From contig JAREIK010000755.1 in NCBI GenBank assembly GCA_029783825.1, positions 1 to 64,000 of the forward strand: a stretch of 64,000 bases of DNA, in the 5' to 3' direction. The translations under genes were made by a program, and so were the position numbers. Positions within the stretch are counted from its first letter, which is position 1. Each line of letters begins with the position of its first letter. Below, one piece after another: positions 36,981 through 50,760 of this stretch. The stretch comes from Sapria himalayana (lineage: Eukaryota > Streptophyta > Magnoliopsida > Malpighiales > Rafflesiaceae). The notes beneath the pieces were generated by a model. That model ran no database searches and was not told the origin of the DNA. It worked only from the letters and a program-made list of their open reading frames with translations.

Positions 36981-38142
36981 CTAGAATAAGGAACCTTAGA
37001 CATTTGTTCCTTATTAGATTCAGTTTGAGGACAACATTCTACTGTCAGATGGAGGTTAGAAGCAAATGGTGTGGACAGAGGCTTACAAGAAGTCATTCCA
37101 AATCTAGATAGAAGTTTCTGAATATATTGTTTCTGTGAAAGAAACAATTTTCTTTTAATTCTATCTCTGAATATTTCCATACCTAAAATTTGCTTTGCTC
37201 CTCCAAGATCTTTCATATCAAATTCAGAACTGAGGAGATCTTTCAGTTCCTGAATATCAGATTTATTTCTGGCAGCGATAAGCATATCATCTACATACAA
37301 TAGCAAGTAGATATATGACTCATCTGTGTGCCTTTTGAAATAAACACAACAGTCATGGTCACACCTACTGTATTCATGACTAGTCATGAAATAGTCAAAT
37401 CTCTTGTACCACTGACGGGGAGACTGCTTAAGTCCATAAAGGGACTTCAGAAGCTGGCACACATGGGTTTCCTTGCCTGTTACCTCAAAACCCTAAGGCT
37501 GGCTCATGAAGATCTCTTCATCGAGATCTCCATGAAGAAGAGCAGTTTTGACATCTAGTTGCTCAAGTTCAAGATTATGATGTGCTACTAATGCTAGAAG
37601 CACTCTTATTGAGGTATGTCTAACTACAGGAGAGAATATCTCGTTGTAGTTAACACCCTCTTTCTGACTGAACCCTCTTGCAACTAGACGTGCCTTAAAC
37701 TTTAAACCACCAATAATTGAGGCATTTTTTTCTTCTTGAAAATCCATTTGCAAGACACTATTTTTCTTCCCTTTGGTTTAGGTATAATGATCCAGATACC
37801 ATTCTTATGAATAGATTTAATTTCTTCATTCATGGAAACTAACCATGACTCAAATTCAGGACATCTAACAGCATTCCTGAAGGAGGATGGTTTAAGAATA
37901 TCAATCTCTTCGGCAACTTGTAGGGAAAATCCTACAAACTCATCAAAGCCAAATCTTAGAGGAGGACGTGCGTTCACCGTCCTTTGTATATCCCTTGCAA
38001 TACAGTAGGGAATAGACTCTTCAGGTGCAGTTTCAGGATCAGGTTCAATAATAGGTTTAGCATCATTTTCATGATTAGCTATCATTTGTCTAGAGACAAC
38101 AGGCATCCTTCCTGAAGCTACAGATTCATATTTTAGCTCCAC
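36980..38142 (-). pseudogene. copia pol: reverse transcriptase
   Basis: Minus-strand RT of the RVT_2 type. Visible landmarks are KWIFK near 37,745, KARLVARGFSQKEG, LDVKTALLHGDLDEEIFM, LLKSLYGLKQSPRQWYK and the catalytic YVDD at 37,297-37,286, then DLGGAKQILGMEI and YSSAVGSLMYL. The enzyme copies the element RNA into DNA in virus-like particles. A frameshift near 37,730-37,750 separates KWIFK from the next block, and a TAG at 37,495-37,493 follows FMSQP. The catalytic Asp pair itself is intact. Upstream, 37,760-38,142 encodes the integrase-RT linker, including EFESWLVSMNEEIKSI at its RT end. Confidence 0.92.
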
Positions 38143-38148
38143 CTTAAG

Positions 38149-39330
38149 TTAAACATGAGGAACATCAGGTAACTGGATAGGACAAGGTACTTGTTTTAAT
38201 ATGACACTTTCGTCGAATGTAACACTCCTAGAGAGTATAACTCTCTTTTTAGATGGTGACCAGATACGGAATCCTTTGGCTCCATCACCATAACCAACAA
38301 ATATTCCCTTGCGTGCTCGAGGTTCAAGCTTACCATCATTTACATGATAGTAGGCAATACACCCGAACACCATCAGATTGGAATAATCTGCAGGTTTATC
38401 AGTCCACACTTCAAATGGAATTTTAAAGTTAATTCCACTATGTGGCGATCTATTTATCAGATGGCATGATGTATTAACAGCTTCAGCCCAAAACTCTTTG
38501 CCTAAGCCTGATTGAAAGAGCATACATCTAGTTCTCTCCAGAAGAGTTTGGTTTATTCTTTCAGCAATGCCATTCTGCTAAGGAGTATCCCTAACAGTTT
38601 TTTGTCTCGCATACCTTTGTCCTTACAGAATTCCTCAAATTCAGACGAACAGAATTCTAGACCATTATCTGTTCGTAATAGTTTAACCTTCTTTTGTGTT
38701 TGATTTTCTACTAAGCTCACCCACTGCTTAAACTTTATAAAAGTCTCAGATTTATGTTTCATCATGAATACCCAGGACATCCTAAAGTAATCATCAACTA
38801 AACATAAATAAAATCGGGCACCCCCAAGAGATGTGACTCTAGAAGGGCCCCAATAGTCAGCATGGATATAATCCAAAATACTGTTTGTGCAGTGTATGGC
38901 TTCACCAAACATAGTTCTATGTTTCTTACCAAAAACACAATGATCACAGAAATTTAATTTACTGACTTTATGACCAACAAGAAGATTAAGATCAGAAAGA
39001 ATTTTCATACCTTTCTCTCCCATATGTGCGAGTCGCATATGCCATAGTCTGGTAAGTTCAGCTTTGTCTTCAGATGCTGGCTCTCCAGATGTTACAGCAA
39101 TAGCCCCTGTCACTGTGGAACCTATCAGTGTGTATAGCATTCCAGTCTTCTGCCCCTTCAGTACAACATCATTTCCTCGGTGAACATTCAGTGTTCCCTC
39201 TCTACCACTGAATGAATATCCCTGATCGTCCAGAACACCAAGAGAAATGAGATTCATTGTCATCTCAGGGACATATCTCACATTTGAAAGTAAGACAATT
39301 TGGACATCCCAAGTTCTCAGTCTGACTGTG
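38149..39330 (-). pseudogene. copia pol: integrase
   Basis: The minus strand shows the pre-integrase zinc motif (LWHMRLAHMGEKGM, then FCDHCVFGK) and the DDE core. The first Asp is in YIHADYWGP, the second in LLRTDNGLEF. The third, Glu, lies in the QNGIAER block at about 38,560, which is in another frame. A frameshift near 38,600-38,620 separates it from LRTDNGLEF and a TAG (38,580-38,578) stands where the first Gln of the usual QQNG would be. After that come FWAEAVNTSCHLINR and GCIAYYHV, typical C-terminal copia integrase, and a further TAA near 38,150. Integrase inserts the DNA copy; this one is dead. Confidence 0.92.
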
Positions 39331-39590
39331 CCGATTCCAACCACCTTACATGGTTGGCTGTTCCCCACCATAGCATGGCCAGCTTCCTTCTTGTCATATT
39401 TGCTGAACCACTCTAAGTGAGTACTTATATGGAAGGAAGCACCAGTATCCAGGATCCAAGAATCTGATCTTGCGATCGTTGTGGAGATTACCAACACAAG
39501 GTCTTCTCCATCATCCAGATCATCAAAAGTCACAGCAGCAATAGGTGGGGGGTTAGGTCGACCTTGCTGTTCGAGCCTTGCTCTCTTCTT
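39330..39590 (-). pseudogene. copia pol: aspartic protease
   Basis: Minus-strand SWILDTGASFHIS holds the catalytic DTGA (39,449-39,435), with flanking blocks typical of retropepsin-like copia protease. In the family it works as a dimer and cuts the Gag-Pol polyprotein. This part is open and in the same frame as gag. Confidence 0.9.
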
Positions 39591-39599
39591 CGGGCACTC

Positions 39600-40334
39600 A
39601 GTTTTCCAATGCCCTTTCTATTTACAGTAGTGACAAATGTCACCCTCCTTTGACCTCTTCTGAATCTTATTTCCCTTCTACTTGAATGGAATAGGTTGTG
39701 GCCTCTTGTTTGTCACCACCAGTCTAGTAGGATGTTGTTCAAGTCTTTCAACCGCAGCCTTCTGCCTCATCTCTCTGGAGTGTAGGGCAGCCCGAACATC
39801 CTCTAGTATGATCTCCTCCTTTCCCACAATGAGAGATTCAACAAAATTTTCATAGGAAGGAGAAAGAGAAACCAATAGTAGAAGTGCATCATCCTCATCA
39901 TCCACCTTAGCATCCACATGTTTAAGGTCCATGAGGATGCTATTCAAGTCATCCAAATGCTTCTTCAAAGAGGTTCCCACTTGCATCCTGAGTGTGAACA
40001 ACCTTCTCTTTAACAGAAGCTTGTTCGTCAATGATTTAGTCATGTACAAAGACTCAAGCTTGAGCCACAGTCCTGCAGCAGATTCCTCATCTGCTACCTC
40101 TATAATGACTTCATCCGACAAGCTCAACAAAATGATGGAGTGTGCTTTCTCTTCATGTCTCCAAGCCTCAGCCTCGGTTATTGCAAGAGCAACAGTAGTG
40201 TGTGGACCGAACCCTTGAACCAGAGGACTTCAAATATCGAAGTTTTTCAAATGCGTTCGCATTTTAATCTGGCACATACTAAATCTATTTCTGTCGTTGA
40301 ATTTCTCAATCGTCATGTCTAGGGTTCCAGCCAT
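39600..40334 (-). pseudogene. copia gag (UBN2-type) with zinc knuckle
   Basis: The minus-strand ATG at 40,334 lies about 85 bases inside the 5-prime LTR and opens MAGTLDMTIEKFNDRNRFS. Codon 35 is TGA (40,232-40,230). The same frame then gives GLWLKLESLYMTKSLTNKL, RLFTLRMQVGTSLKKHLDDL and LLVSLSPSYENFVESL, typical of the UBN2 gag domain that packs element RNA. A CX2C...HX4C knuckle (CHYCK, KGHWKTEC) is interrupted by TAG at 39,620-39,618. Another TAG lies at 39,680-39,678. The last two sit in a stretch where single G-to-A or C-to-T changes would explain them. Confidence 0.9.
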
Positions 40335-40407
40335 TTCAACAGAATATTGCTTGTACAGAAAAATCCCAAACCCTAAATGCACAATTGCTCGAAAAATCCC
40401 AAACCAA

Positions 40408-40419
40408 GCTCTGATACCA
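40408..40419 (-). other. Primer-binding site for initiator Met tRNA
   Basis: Minus strand TGGTATCAGAGC, two bases inside the 5-prime LTR. This is the standard plant copia site complementary to the 3-prime end of tRNA-iMet and fixes the direction of the element. Confidence 0.95.
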
Positions 40420-40421
40420 AT

Positions 40422-40972
40422 TGTTGGGTAATTGCTCTTCCACGGGTAGTGAGATTAAGAAACAGAAAACTCAGAAACATAGAAACAAGCAATATATATA
40501 TATCCCAATCTAACAGCATCCACGATAGAATCAAAAAACGAGAATTCAACACAAGAAATAACGTGGTTCGCTAGTCGCTCAGTACGACTAGCTACCTCCA
40601 TCAGAAAATGCATATGTGTTACAGATTAAAACCAAGAAACAGAACGTCTTACAGTATGCAGCATGCAGTCACGAAATTGTGCAGAGAGAGGAGAGGAATG
40701 ATGAACAGTTCAACTGGGTCAAAATAGCCGCCCGAACAACAAATTACAAATTGTTTTATATGAAAAATAAACATCCGGTTCATTTAACCGAAGCGGGTCA
40801 GATCATGGAACGGGTCAGGCTCTGTTCCAAAAATTTTGGCCCGCTGACCGGACAGTGGGACCTCCGTTATTGTGCTACTACTGCATCCCCGGGATTTTAA
40901 TATTTCCTTTCCTGCACTTACATGAAAATTTTAAAACAGATTATTAAGTAAAAACAAATTACATATACAGCA
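40422..40972 (-). repeat. 5-prime LTR of the copia element
   Basis: On the + strand TGTTGGGTAATTG...ACATATACAGCA. It holds the element promoter in the family; a TATATATATAT stretch at about 40,492-40,503 may be an A/T-rich promoter box but this is not proved. The + strand frame at 40,616-40,900 is not a gene. Confidence 0.95.
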
Positions 40973-42653
40973 GATATAAAGATTGACATAAAGATAGATA
41001 AAAAGATATATGAACTATTAGATAGGTAGAAAAATAGATAGATACATATACAGATAAATAGATAGATAGACAGACAATCAGATAGATAGATAAATAGATA
41101 GATAGAAACATAGCCACATAGATAGATAGTCTTATAGATAAATAGAATGATATAGATTGATAGTTACATAGATAGATAAATATATATACATATAGATAAA
41201 AACACAGATAGATATATAGATAGATAAATAGATGGATAAATAAATAGATAGATAGATATATCGATAGATAGATAGATAATTTGTTAGTTATATAGATAGA
41301 TTAGCTGATAGACAGATAGATAGTTAGACAAATAGATAGATACACAGATAGAAAAATGGATATATAGATAGATGGACAGACAGATCTATAGATTAATTAA
41401 TAGGTAGAAAGATTTACATATAGATAGATAGACAGACAGACATATAGATAGATACATATATAGTTAGATATATTCACAAATAAATATATAGAAAGATAGA
41501 CATATTGGCAAATAGATAGATAGATAGATATATAAATAGATAGATAAAAAGTTAGATAAAAAAATTGAAAGACATATAAAAAATTGATAGATAGATAGTT
41601 AGATAAACAGATAGATAGACAAATAAATAGATAGATAGATTATTAGAAAGACTGATAGACAAATAGAATGAAAGACTTATAAATAGAAAGATAGATAGTT
41701 AGTTAGATATATAGATAGAATGATAGATTGACAATTAGATAGTTAAACAAATGGATAGTTAGACACATAGATAGATAACTAAAGGATAATTTGACAGATA
41801 GATAGATAGACAAATAGACAATTACACATATACACATATAGATAGAAAGAAATATAGACATATAGATTGACAAACACTTAGAAAGATAGTTAGATAGATA
41901 GATAGATAGACAAATAGATTGATAGACAAATAGATTGATACATTGATTGAAATATAGATATATAGATAGATGGATGGATGGATATATATATATATATACA
42001 TAGAATGTTTTATTGATTTAATGATAAATAGATAGATATATAGACATATAGACACATAGACAAATAAATAGATAAACAAATAGATAGAAAGATAAATAGG
42101 TAGTTAGATAGATAATTATATAGTTAGCAAATAGATAGTTAGACACAGACAGATAATAGATTGATAAATTAACAGATAGAAAGATAGACAAATAATCATA
42201 TAAATATACACACATATTGATAGATATAAATATAGACTAACATATAGATAAACACTTAGAAAGTTAGTTAGATTGAAAGATAGACATATAGATAGATAAA
42301 CAAATATATATTAGATAGATAGACAGATAGACCAACCGACATAGATAGATATATATATATATATATAAAGATAGATAGATAGATAGACAGATAGAGAGAC
42401 TTACAAATTGATTGACATATAGATAGATAGAAATATATATATATATATAATGATAAATAGTTAGATAGATAGACATATATACACAAAGACATATAGACAA
42501 TTAGACAAATATATAAATTGATTATTGATAGATAAAAAAATAAATAGTCAAATAGAAAGATAGATAGTTATACAAATATATAGATAAACAGATATGCATA
42601 TTGAGAGATATATAGATAGATATAAAGAAAAATAAACATATTTTTAGGTAGAT

Positions 42654-42688
<35 letters not shown>

Positions 42689-45600
42689 GAGTTAGTTAGT
42701 TAGATAGGAAAAAAGATACATTGATAGACTGATACCCAAATAGATAGATAGACCAATACATTGATAGATGAAAGGTAGATAGAAAGATAAAAAGAAAGTA
42801 AGATAAAAAGAAAAATTGATATAAAGATAGATAGATATACAAATTTATAGATAAATAGATTAAACGATAAACAAATTAAAAGATAAATTGACAAAAAATA
42901 GATAGTTAGATAAATAGTTAAATTGATAGACACATATACATAGATATATAGATAGATAAGCAGATAGGTAGATAGATCGTATGATAGAGAGATAAATAAA
43001 CTAATAGTCATATAGATAGATAGTTAGATAGACAAATTGATAGATAAACTATTGGCAGATAGACCGATATATAGATAGACAAAAGTATAGATAGATAGAC
43101 AGATAAATAGATATACTAATATACTAATAAAGAGAAACATAGTTATGAAGTTAGAAAGATACACAAATAGATAATTACAAAATTAGATAAATAGAAAGAT
43201 CGATAGATAGAGAGATAAATAGATACATATATTTATAGATTGACAGATTGATAAATACATAGGTAGACTAGATCGATAGACAGATAAACAGATAGTCAAA
43301 TTATCTAATAGACAGATAGACAGATAGATAAATCGATAGATAGATAGATAAGAATTAGATAGATAAACACAAAGATAGAGTGATAGATAAATAGATTGAC
43401 AGATAGATAGAAAGAAAAAAAGATAGATAGATATAAAGATATATAGATTGACACATAGATAGATATATATATATATATATACAAATAGAATGACAGAAAG
43501 ATAGACAGTTAGACTAATAGATAAACAAACTTATTTAATGAAAGATAGTTATATAATTAGAAAATTAGATAGTTAGATAATTAGATTAATAAATATATTG
43601 AAAGATTGATTGGTAGACATATAGACAAAGACTCAAATAGACATATACATATATTGATAGATTAACATATATATAAATAAATAGACAGACACATAGAAAG
43701 ATAGACAAATAGATAGATAGAGAAATAGACATATAAATAGATAGACAAAGATACACACAGATAAAAAGATAGATATATAGAGAAACAAATATATAGATAG
43801 ATAGATTTATAGACAGATAGACTAATATATTAATTGACATATAGATAGATAGATACATAGATTTATATATAGAATGATTGATTGATTGAACAATAAATAA
43901 CTAGATCGATATGCTTGTAGACACGGACAAAAATAGAGATAGACAAATAGATAGACTGATATAATAAAAGACAGATAGACAATTAGACAGATAAATAGTT
44001 GATAAATAGATAGATAAATAGATAATCAAAAAGATAGTTAAAAAGTTATATAGATAGATATATATAAAGATAGAAAGATAGAAAGATAGACAATTAGACA
44101 GATAGAAAGATACACAGATAATTAGATTGACAAATAGAATGATTGATAGATAGATAAATAGACCATTCGATTGATAGATGATAAACAAGTAGAAAGTAGA
44201 AAGATAGGCATAAAGATAGATATATAGATAGATATTTAGACAGACATATAGATAAATAGATAGATAGATAGATAAATTTAAAGATAAACAGACATAAAAT
44301 AGATAGATAGATTGATTGATTGATTGATAGACCTATAGACACACAGGGAGATAGGTAGATAAATATATAGATAAAGAGACAAATATACCGAGGACAGATA
44401 AAAAATAGCACGATAGATAGTTAGATAGATAAACAGATTGGTAGATAGATAGATGCACAAACAAATAGATATATAGATAGATAGATAGATAAAAAGATAG
44501 ACTAGTAGACTGATAGACAGAAATATTGTTATATAGTTATACAATTAGATAATTTGACCGTTAGATAATTAGATAGATAGACAAATAGATAAATAGATAG
44601 ATATCTAAATTTATAGATTGATTGATTAATTGATACATATATAGATAGATAGACAAATAGACAAATAAACAAATATACAAATATACTGATTGATAGTTAG
44701 ATAACTATATAGATAGATAGATAGAGAGATAGATAGATCTACATAAATATAGATCAATAGATAAACATACAAATATACAAATAGATAAAAAAATATATAG
44801 ATATATATATATATATATAGGTAAATTGATAAACAAGTAGACAGATTGATAGATAAATAGTTTGACAAATAGATAGATAGAGAGATAAAGATATAGACAG
44901 ATATTCATAAAGGCAGAAAGATAGATAAATAGATAGACGAATAGACAAATAGCAAGATATATAGAGAAATAGAGATATATGATTATATATATATATATAT
45001 AGCATATAGATAGACAGATAAATAAGTAGATAGATAGACATATAGAGATATAGATAGATATATAGGTAGATAGAAAGATAGATAGACAGATAGAGAGATA
45101 AATAGATTAAAAATTAGATAGATAGATAGATAGTTAAACATATAGGAATATAGATACGTAGATATATAAAGAAATAGATAAATAAACATATAAAAAGAAA
45201 TATAGATAGACAAATTGACCAATAAACATATAATCATTTGATAGATATAAATATATATAGATTGACAGATAGATATATAGATAGAATGAGAGATAGAGAG
45301 ATACAAATAAATAGATATACATATAGATAAAAAGATATATAGATAGATAAACAGATAGACATTGATATATAGGCAGATAAACAAATAGATAGATAAACAG
45401 ATAGACATATAGACATATTAATAGAATGATAAATAAATAGATCACCAGAGAGACAAATACATAGATAATTTATAAAAAAATACATATATAAATTAGTGAA
45501 AATATATACACATAGTCAGATAGATAGTTATACATATTGATAGAAAAACTAGATAATATATAGATAGATAGATGGTTAGATAGGAAGATAGACTATTATA

Positions 45601-45839
45601 CAGATAGATAGATACACATAGAAATAAATAAAAATAAATAAATAAATACACACCCACACACACACATATTACCTTATAGATTAATGATAGAAATATAGTT
45701 ACATAGTTAGACAGATAGATAGATCGATAGATAAATATAAAGATAGATAGATTGATTAAGAGATAAAAAGACATATTGAAAGATAGATAAACTTATAGAT
45801 AGATATTTAGATAGACATATAAATAGAAAGGTATATTTA

Positions 45840-45930
45840 TGTTTATATGACTATTTTTGTGTCAATCGATCTATTTTTTTATATATCTATTTGTCAATAT
45901 GTAAATCTATCAAATATGTCTATCTATCAT
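45840..45930 (+). repeat. Small TCTA-oriented patch inside the GATA block
   Basis: About 90 bp read GTCAATCGATCTATTT...TATCTATTTGTCAATATG and TGTCTATCTATCATAT on the + strand, opposite to the satellite on both sides. A smaller flip is at about 46,090-46,120 (ATCTATTTTTTATATATCTA). Confidence 0.82.
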
Positions 45931-46417
45931 ATATAAATAAATATATAGACTGATTGACAAATAGATAAAAACATATTTATATTGTTATAAAAATAGATAG
46001 ATAGAAAGTTAATTAGTTAGATAGATACATAGAAAGACAAATAAATATATAGATAGATAGTTACATACATAGAAAAATATATTATTAGAAAAATATATCT
46101 ATTTTTTATATATCTATATATAGATATAGATAGACTGATTGACAGATAGATAAAAACATATATATATTGTTAGAAAAATAGATAGATAGAAAGTTAATTA
46201 GTTAGATAGCTAGATAGAAAAATAAATATATAGATAGATAGATAGATACAAAGATAGACAGATAGAAAAATATAGAAATAGTTAGATAGATAGATATATT
46301 GATTGATTGACAAATAAATAAATAATAGATAGTTAATATATAGATAATAGATAGATAGATAGCTATATAGATAACATATCAATAGATAAATAGATAAATA
46401 GATATATAGATAGATAC

Positions 46418-46453
<36 letters not shown>

Positions 46454-48480
46454 AAAGATAGATAGATAAATAGACAGAGAGATAAGGAGACAAATAGACA
46501 GACAAATAGATGGAGAGAAAAATAGATATAAAGATAGTTAGGTAGACAAATAGCCACATAGAAAGATAGAGAGATAAATAGATAGATCAATAGACATATA
46601 GATAGATAGACATATAAGCAAATAGATAGATAGACAGATAGAGAGATAGACAGACAGATATATATATATATATATATAGAAAGATAGATTGATATATAGA
46701 CAGATAGATAGATAAAATTTTAAACAGATAGATAGATAGACTTATATAAAGATAGATAGTTATACAAATAGACATAGATATATAGAGATTTCAATAGACA
46801 GACAGACATATTGATAAAGATTTAGTAATATAGATAGATAGAAAGATATAAAGATTGACAGTTAGACATATAGACATATAGAGATATAGAAACACATAGA
46901 AATAACCAAATATATTGATAGATAGAAAGGAATATATATATATATATATATATAGACAAATGATGAAATAGACTGATAGATAGATTCATAGATTGTTAGA
47001 TAGATAAATAGGTAAATAAACAAAAAGACAAATAAAAAGATATATAGATAGACAAATAGATAAATTTCATAGATATATAGATAGTCAGATATATTGATAG
47101 ACAAATAGACATATTTGATAGATTTATATATTGACAAATAGATATAAAAAAAATAGATTGTCTATCTATAGTAAGAAAGTTATATAGATATATTGAATGA
47201 TATAGTGATAAATAAATAGACAAGTAGAAAGATACACATATAGATATAAAGATAGATAGACGAATAAATAAATAGACAGATATACAGATAGACAATTAGA
47301 TATATAGATAGATCGATATATATATATATATATAGACAAACACATAGATAGATAGAAAGATGTATAGATAGTTATTAGATAGATAAATAAGTAGATAAGC
47401 AAATAAGCTTATAGATAGAGAGACTGATAGTCAGATTGATAGATAGACAGATATATAGATTGGTATATATATAAATAAATAGATAAATAAAAAGACAAAT
47501 AGATTGGTAATTAGATAGTCATATAGACATATAGATAGAAAAAAATATAGGTTGATATACAGATATATAAATATACAAATAGATAGATATATAAATATAT
47601 AAAATGATAGAAATATATACAGATAGATTGATTAATAAAAACATAAAAGACATATAGACAAACAGATAGATGATAGATATAAAGATAATCTTATAGATAG
47701 ATATACATATAGAGAGAACGAAATTAAGATAGATAGAAAGTTATAAAGATAGATAGATAGATAGATAATATATAGATAGATAAATAGTTAGATAGATAGA
47801 TAGTTAGAAACATTGACACAATGACACATAGATATATAGATGGATAGATAGGCAGATACATAGATATATAGATAGAACGCAAGATAGATACATAGATAGA
47901 TAGATGGATAGATAGATAGTTAGATAGATAGATAGAAAGATTGATATATAGATATATAAATAGATAGATTGATAGAAAGACAAATGGATTGATAGAAAAA
48001 TAGACTTATAGATATATAGATAGATAAAAAGAAAGATATATAGATACATAAATAGATAGACTAAAATACTTGAACATAGATTGACATATAGATAGACAGA
48101 TAGATAAATAAATAAATAGATAGATAGACAAATATACATATATATATATGATAGATAGATAGATAGGTAAATAAATTGATAGATATATAGATAGACAAAT
48201 ATGCATATAGGCAAATAGGCATATAGACATATAGATAGATAAGTAGATAGATAGACTAATAGACATATAGATAGATAGACAGATACACAAATAGTTAAAT
48301 AAAAAGATAGATAGATAGGAAGATAATTAGATAGTCAATTAGATAAATAAAAAGATAGACATAATATAGATTGATAGACCGATAAGCAAATACGCAGATA
48401 ACAAATAGAGATATAGATAGATAGTTAGATAGATAAATAGATAGATAGGCAAATACCATATAGATTGTTAGTAGATTGAT

Positions 48481-48481
<1 letters not shown>

Positions 48482-48510
<29 letters not shown>
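48482..48510. repeat. (GAAA)n microsatellite
   Basis: About seven uninterrupted GAAA/AAGA copies in a field where TAGA is the rule. Confidence 0.9.
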
Positions 48511-48517
<7 letters not shown>

Positions 48518-49404
48518 TATAGACATTCATATAGACTATTTGATAGTTACACAGATAGATATATAGAAAGATAGACACATATATTGTTAATTAGATATAT
48601 CGATATATAGATAGATAGATTGATAGATAGAAAGATTAACAAATAAATTGATAGACAAATATATAGATATAGAGATAGACATATAGATAAATATTTATAT
48701 AGATAGATAGCTAAATAGATATATAGATAGAGATATAGACAGATATATTGAAACATTGATATACAAATAGATAGATAGATAGACAGATAGTAAAAAAAGA
48801 CAAATATATATATATATACATAGATATATAAATTGACTAATGGACTGAAAGATAGTTAAATAGTTAGACAAAAAAGATAGATAAAACATAGATATATTAG
48901 ATAGTTAAATAAATAGATATAAAGATTTAATGACATTTAAACAAAGTGAGAGATAGATATATCGACATTTAAAAAATAGTCAAATAGATATATACATGTA
49001 GATAGATAGATAGTGTGACATATACACAAATACAAAGATAGATACATAGATAGATAGATAGAGAGGTAGTTAGATAGATAGAGAGGTAGTTAGATAGATA
49101 GATAGAGTGGTAGTTAGATAGATAGATAGATATATATATATATATGGGGAGATAGATAGAAAGAAAGGCATATAAACAAATAGCCAAATAGACATATAAA
49201 TAGATTAACATATAGACAAATATATATATGCACATAAAGACAGATTCGAAGATAGGTAAATTGAAAGATAGATAGTTAGCAAGTATATAGAAAAATAGAT
49301 AGATAGAAAGTTGGATAGATAGATAGATACATTGATAGACAAATAGGCTGATTGACATTTAAAGATATAGATATATAAACATATATATAGATAGATAGAT
49401 AGAT

Positions 49405-49407
<3 letters not shown>

Positions 49408-49447
<40 letters not shown>
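49408..49447. repeat. (TA)n microsatellite
   Basis: About 20 uninterrupted TA copies within the satellite. Confidence 0.92.
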
Positions 49448-49448
<1 letters not shown>

Positions 49449-50518
49449 TAAAAGATAGATATGTAGATAGATAGACAGATAAATAGTTAGATAATTAGAT
49501 AGTTATATAGTTAGACAAATAGAGAGATAGTTATATAGATAGATTTACTCATAAACAGAGTTGAAGATAGATAGTTTAATAAATAGATAAATAAATAGTT
49601 AAGAAAATATAAATATAGACATATAAAGAGATAGAAAAATAGATAGATAGATAGACACATAGATAGCTATATAGATAGAAAAATAGAAAGATAGATAGAA
49701 AGGCATATAAATAAATAGATAGATAGCCATATAGATAGATAGGAAGATATATAGATAAATTGTAAGTAAGATAAATTGATATAATGATAGAAAGATTGAC
49801 AGACAGATAGATAGATACAAAGTTAAATAGATAAACATATTGTTATATGACCAAATAGATATATAGATTGATATACAGATAGATAGATAAAAAATAGATA
49901 GACAATTAGATAAATATTCATATAGTAATATAGATATATTTATAGAAAAATAAATAGAGAGATAGATATATACATAAATAGATAGATATTAAGATAAATA
50001 AGTAGAAAGATAGATTGATAGACAGAAAGACCAATAGACAGATCAAAAGATAGACATATAAACATATAAATAAATTGACATAAAAATAGATAAGCATATA
50101 GGTATATAGATTTCTAGTTAGATAAAAAGTGAGTGAGAAATATAAATAATCAGAGATATAGATACACAAATTGTTACATAAGCAAATAGAAGAAAGTTAG
50201 ATAGACAAATTGACAATTTTTAAATTGTTACATAAGCAAATAGAAGAAAGTTAGATAGAAGAAAGTTAGATATGCATATTGATCGATATATGGATATATA
50301 GATAAAAAATTGATAGATAATTTGATAGATAGACAGACAAATAAATAGATAAATTGATTGATAGTCAAATTTAAAAATTGACTTATAGATAGAGAGACAG
50401 ATAGTGGTATAAGTAGATGACTAGATAGTTAGATAGATAGATAAATAGAATTATAGATAAAACAATAAAAAATAGATAGATAGATTAATAGATAGATAAA
50501 TAAATAAATAAATAAATA

Positions 50519-50521
<3 letters not shown>

Positions 50522-50581
<60 letters not shown>
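50522..50581. repeat. (TA)n microsatellite
   Basis: About 30 uninterrupted TA copies. About 120 bp further right a (CA)n-(TA)n compound tract follows (50,709-50,760). Confidence 0.92.
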
Positions 50582-50585
<4 letters not shown>

Positions 50586-50727
50586 AGATAGATAGATATA
50601 TAGATAGCTAGATAGATAGATTCATATATAGATATATATTTAGATAAATAGATAGTTACATAGATAGATAGACAGATAGTCTTATAAAGATATATATAGA
50701 TATATAGATACACACACACACACACAG

Positions 50728-50760
<33 letters not shown>

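Larger units (their letters stand above)
35715..40972 (-). mobile_element. Ty1/copia LTR retrotransposon, full-structured but coding-dead
   Basis: The element is 5,258 bp, on the minus strand. It has two LTRs of about 552 bp (40,422-40,972 upstream, 35,715-36,266 downstream), a primer-binding site, a polypurine tract and gag-pol in copia order: gag, protease, integrase, RT, RNase H. Flanking 5-mers are TATAT and GATAT, four of five alike but in low-complexity satellite. By-eye comparison of the LTRs gives about 38 substitutions and two small indels in about 550 bases, near 7 percent. At the rate often used for plant LTRs (1.3e-8 per site per year) that is roughly 2-3 million years; the age is an inference. 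gag-pol carries at least seven in-frame stops and two frameshifts, so the copy cannot make its own proteins. Confidence 0.96.

Noticed and set aside
36680..37111. + strand frame of 143 codons inside the copia pol region
   Set aside because: It is antisense to clear RT/RNase H coding sequence and has no family resemblance. Other + strand frames at 37,328, 38,512 and 39,931 were dropped for the same reason.
49050..49125. Regular GAGAGGTAGTTAGATAGATA units suggested a CRISPR-like array
   Set aside because: Only three units with no unique spacers; it is a local variant of the tetranucleotide satellite.
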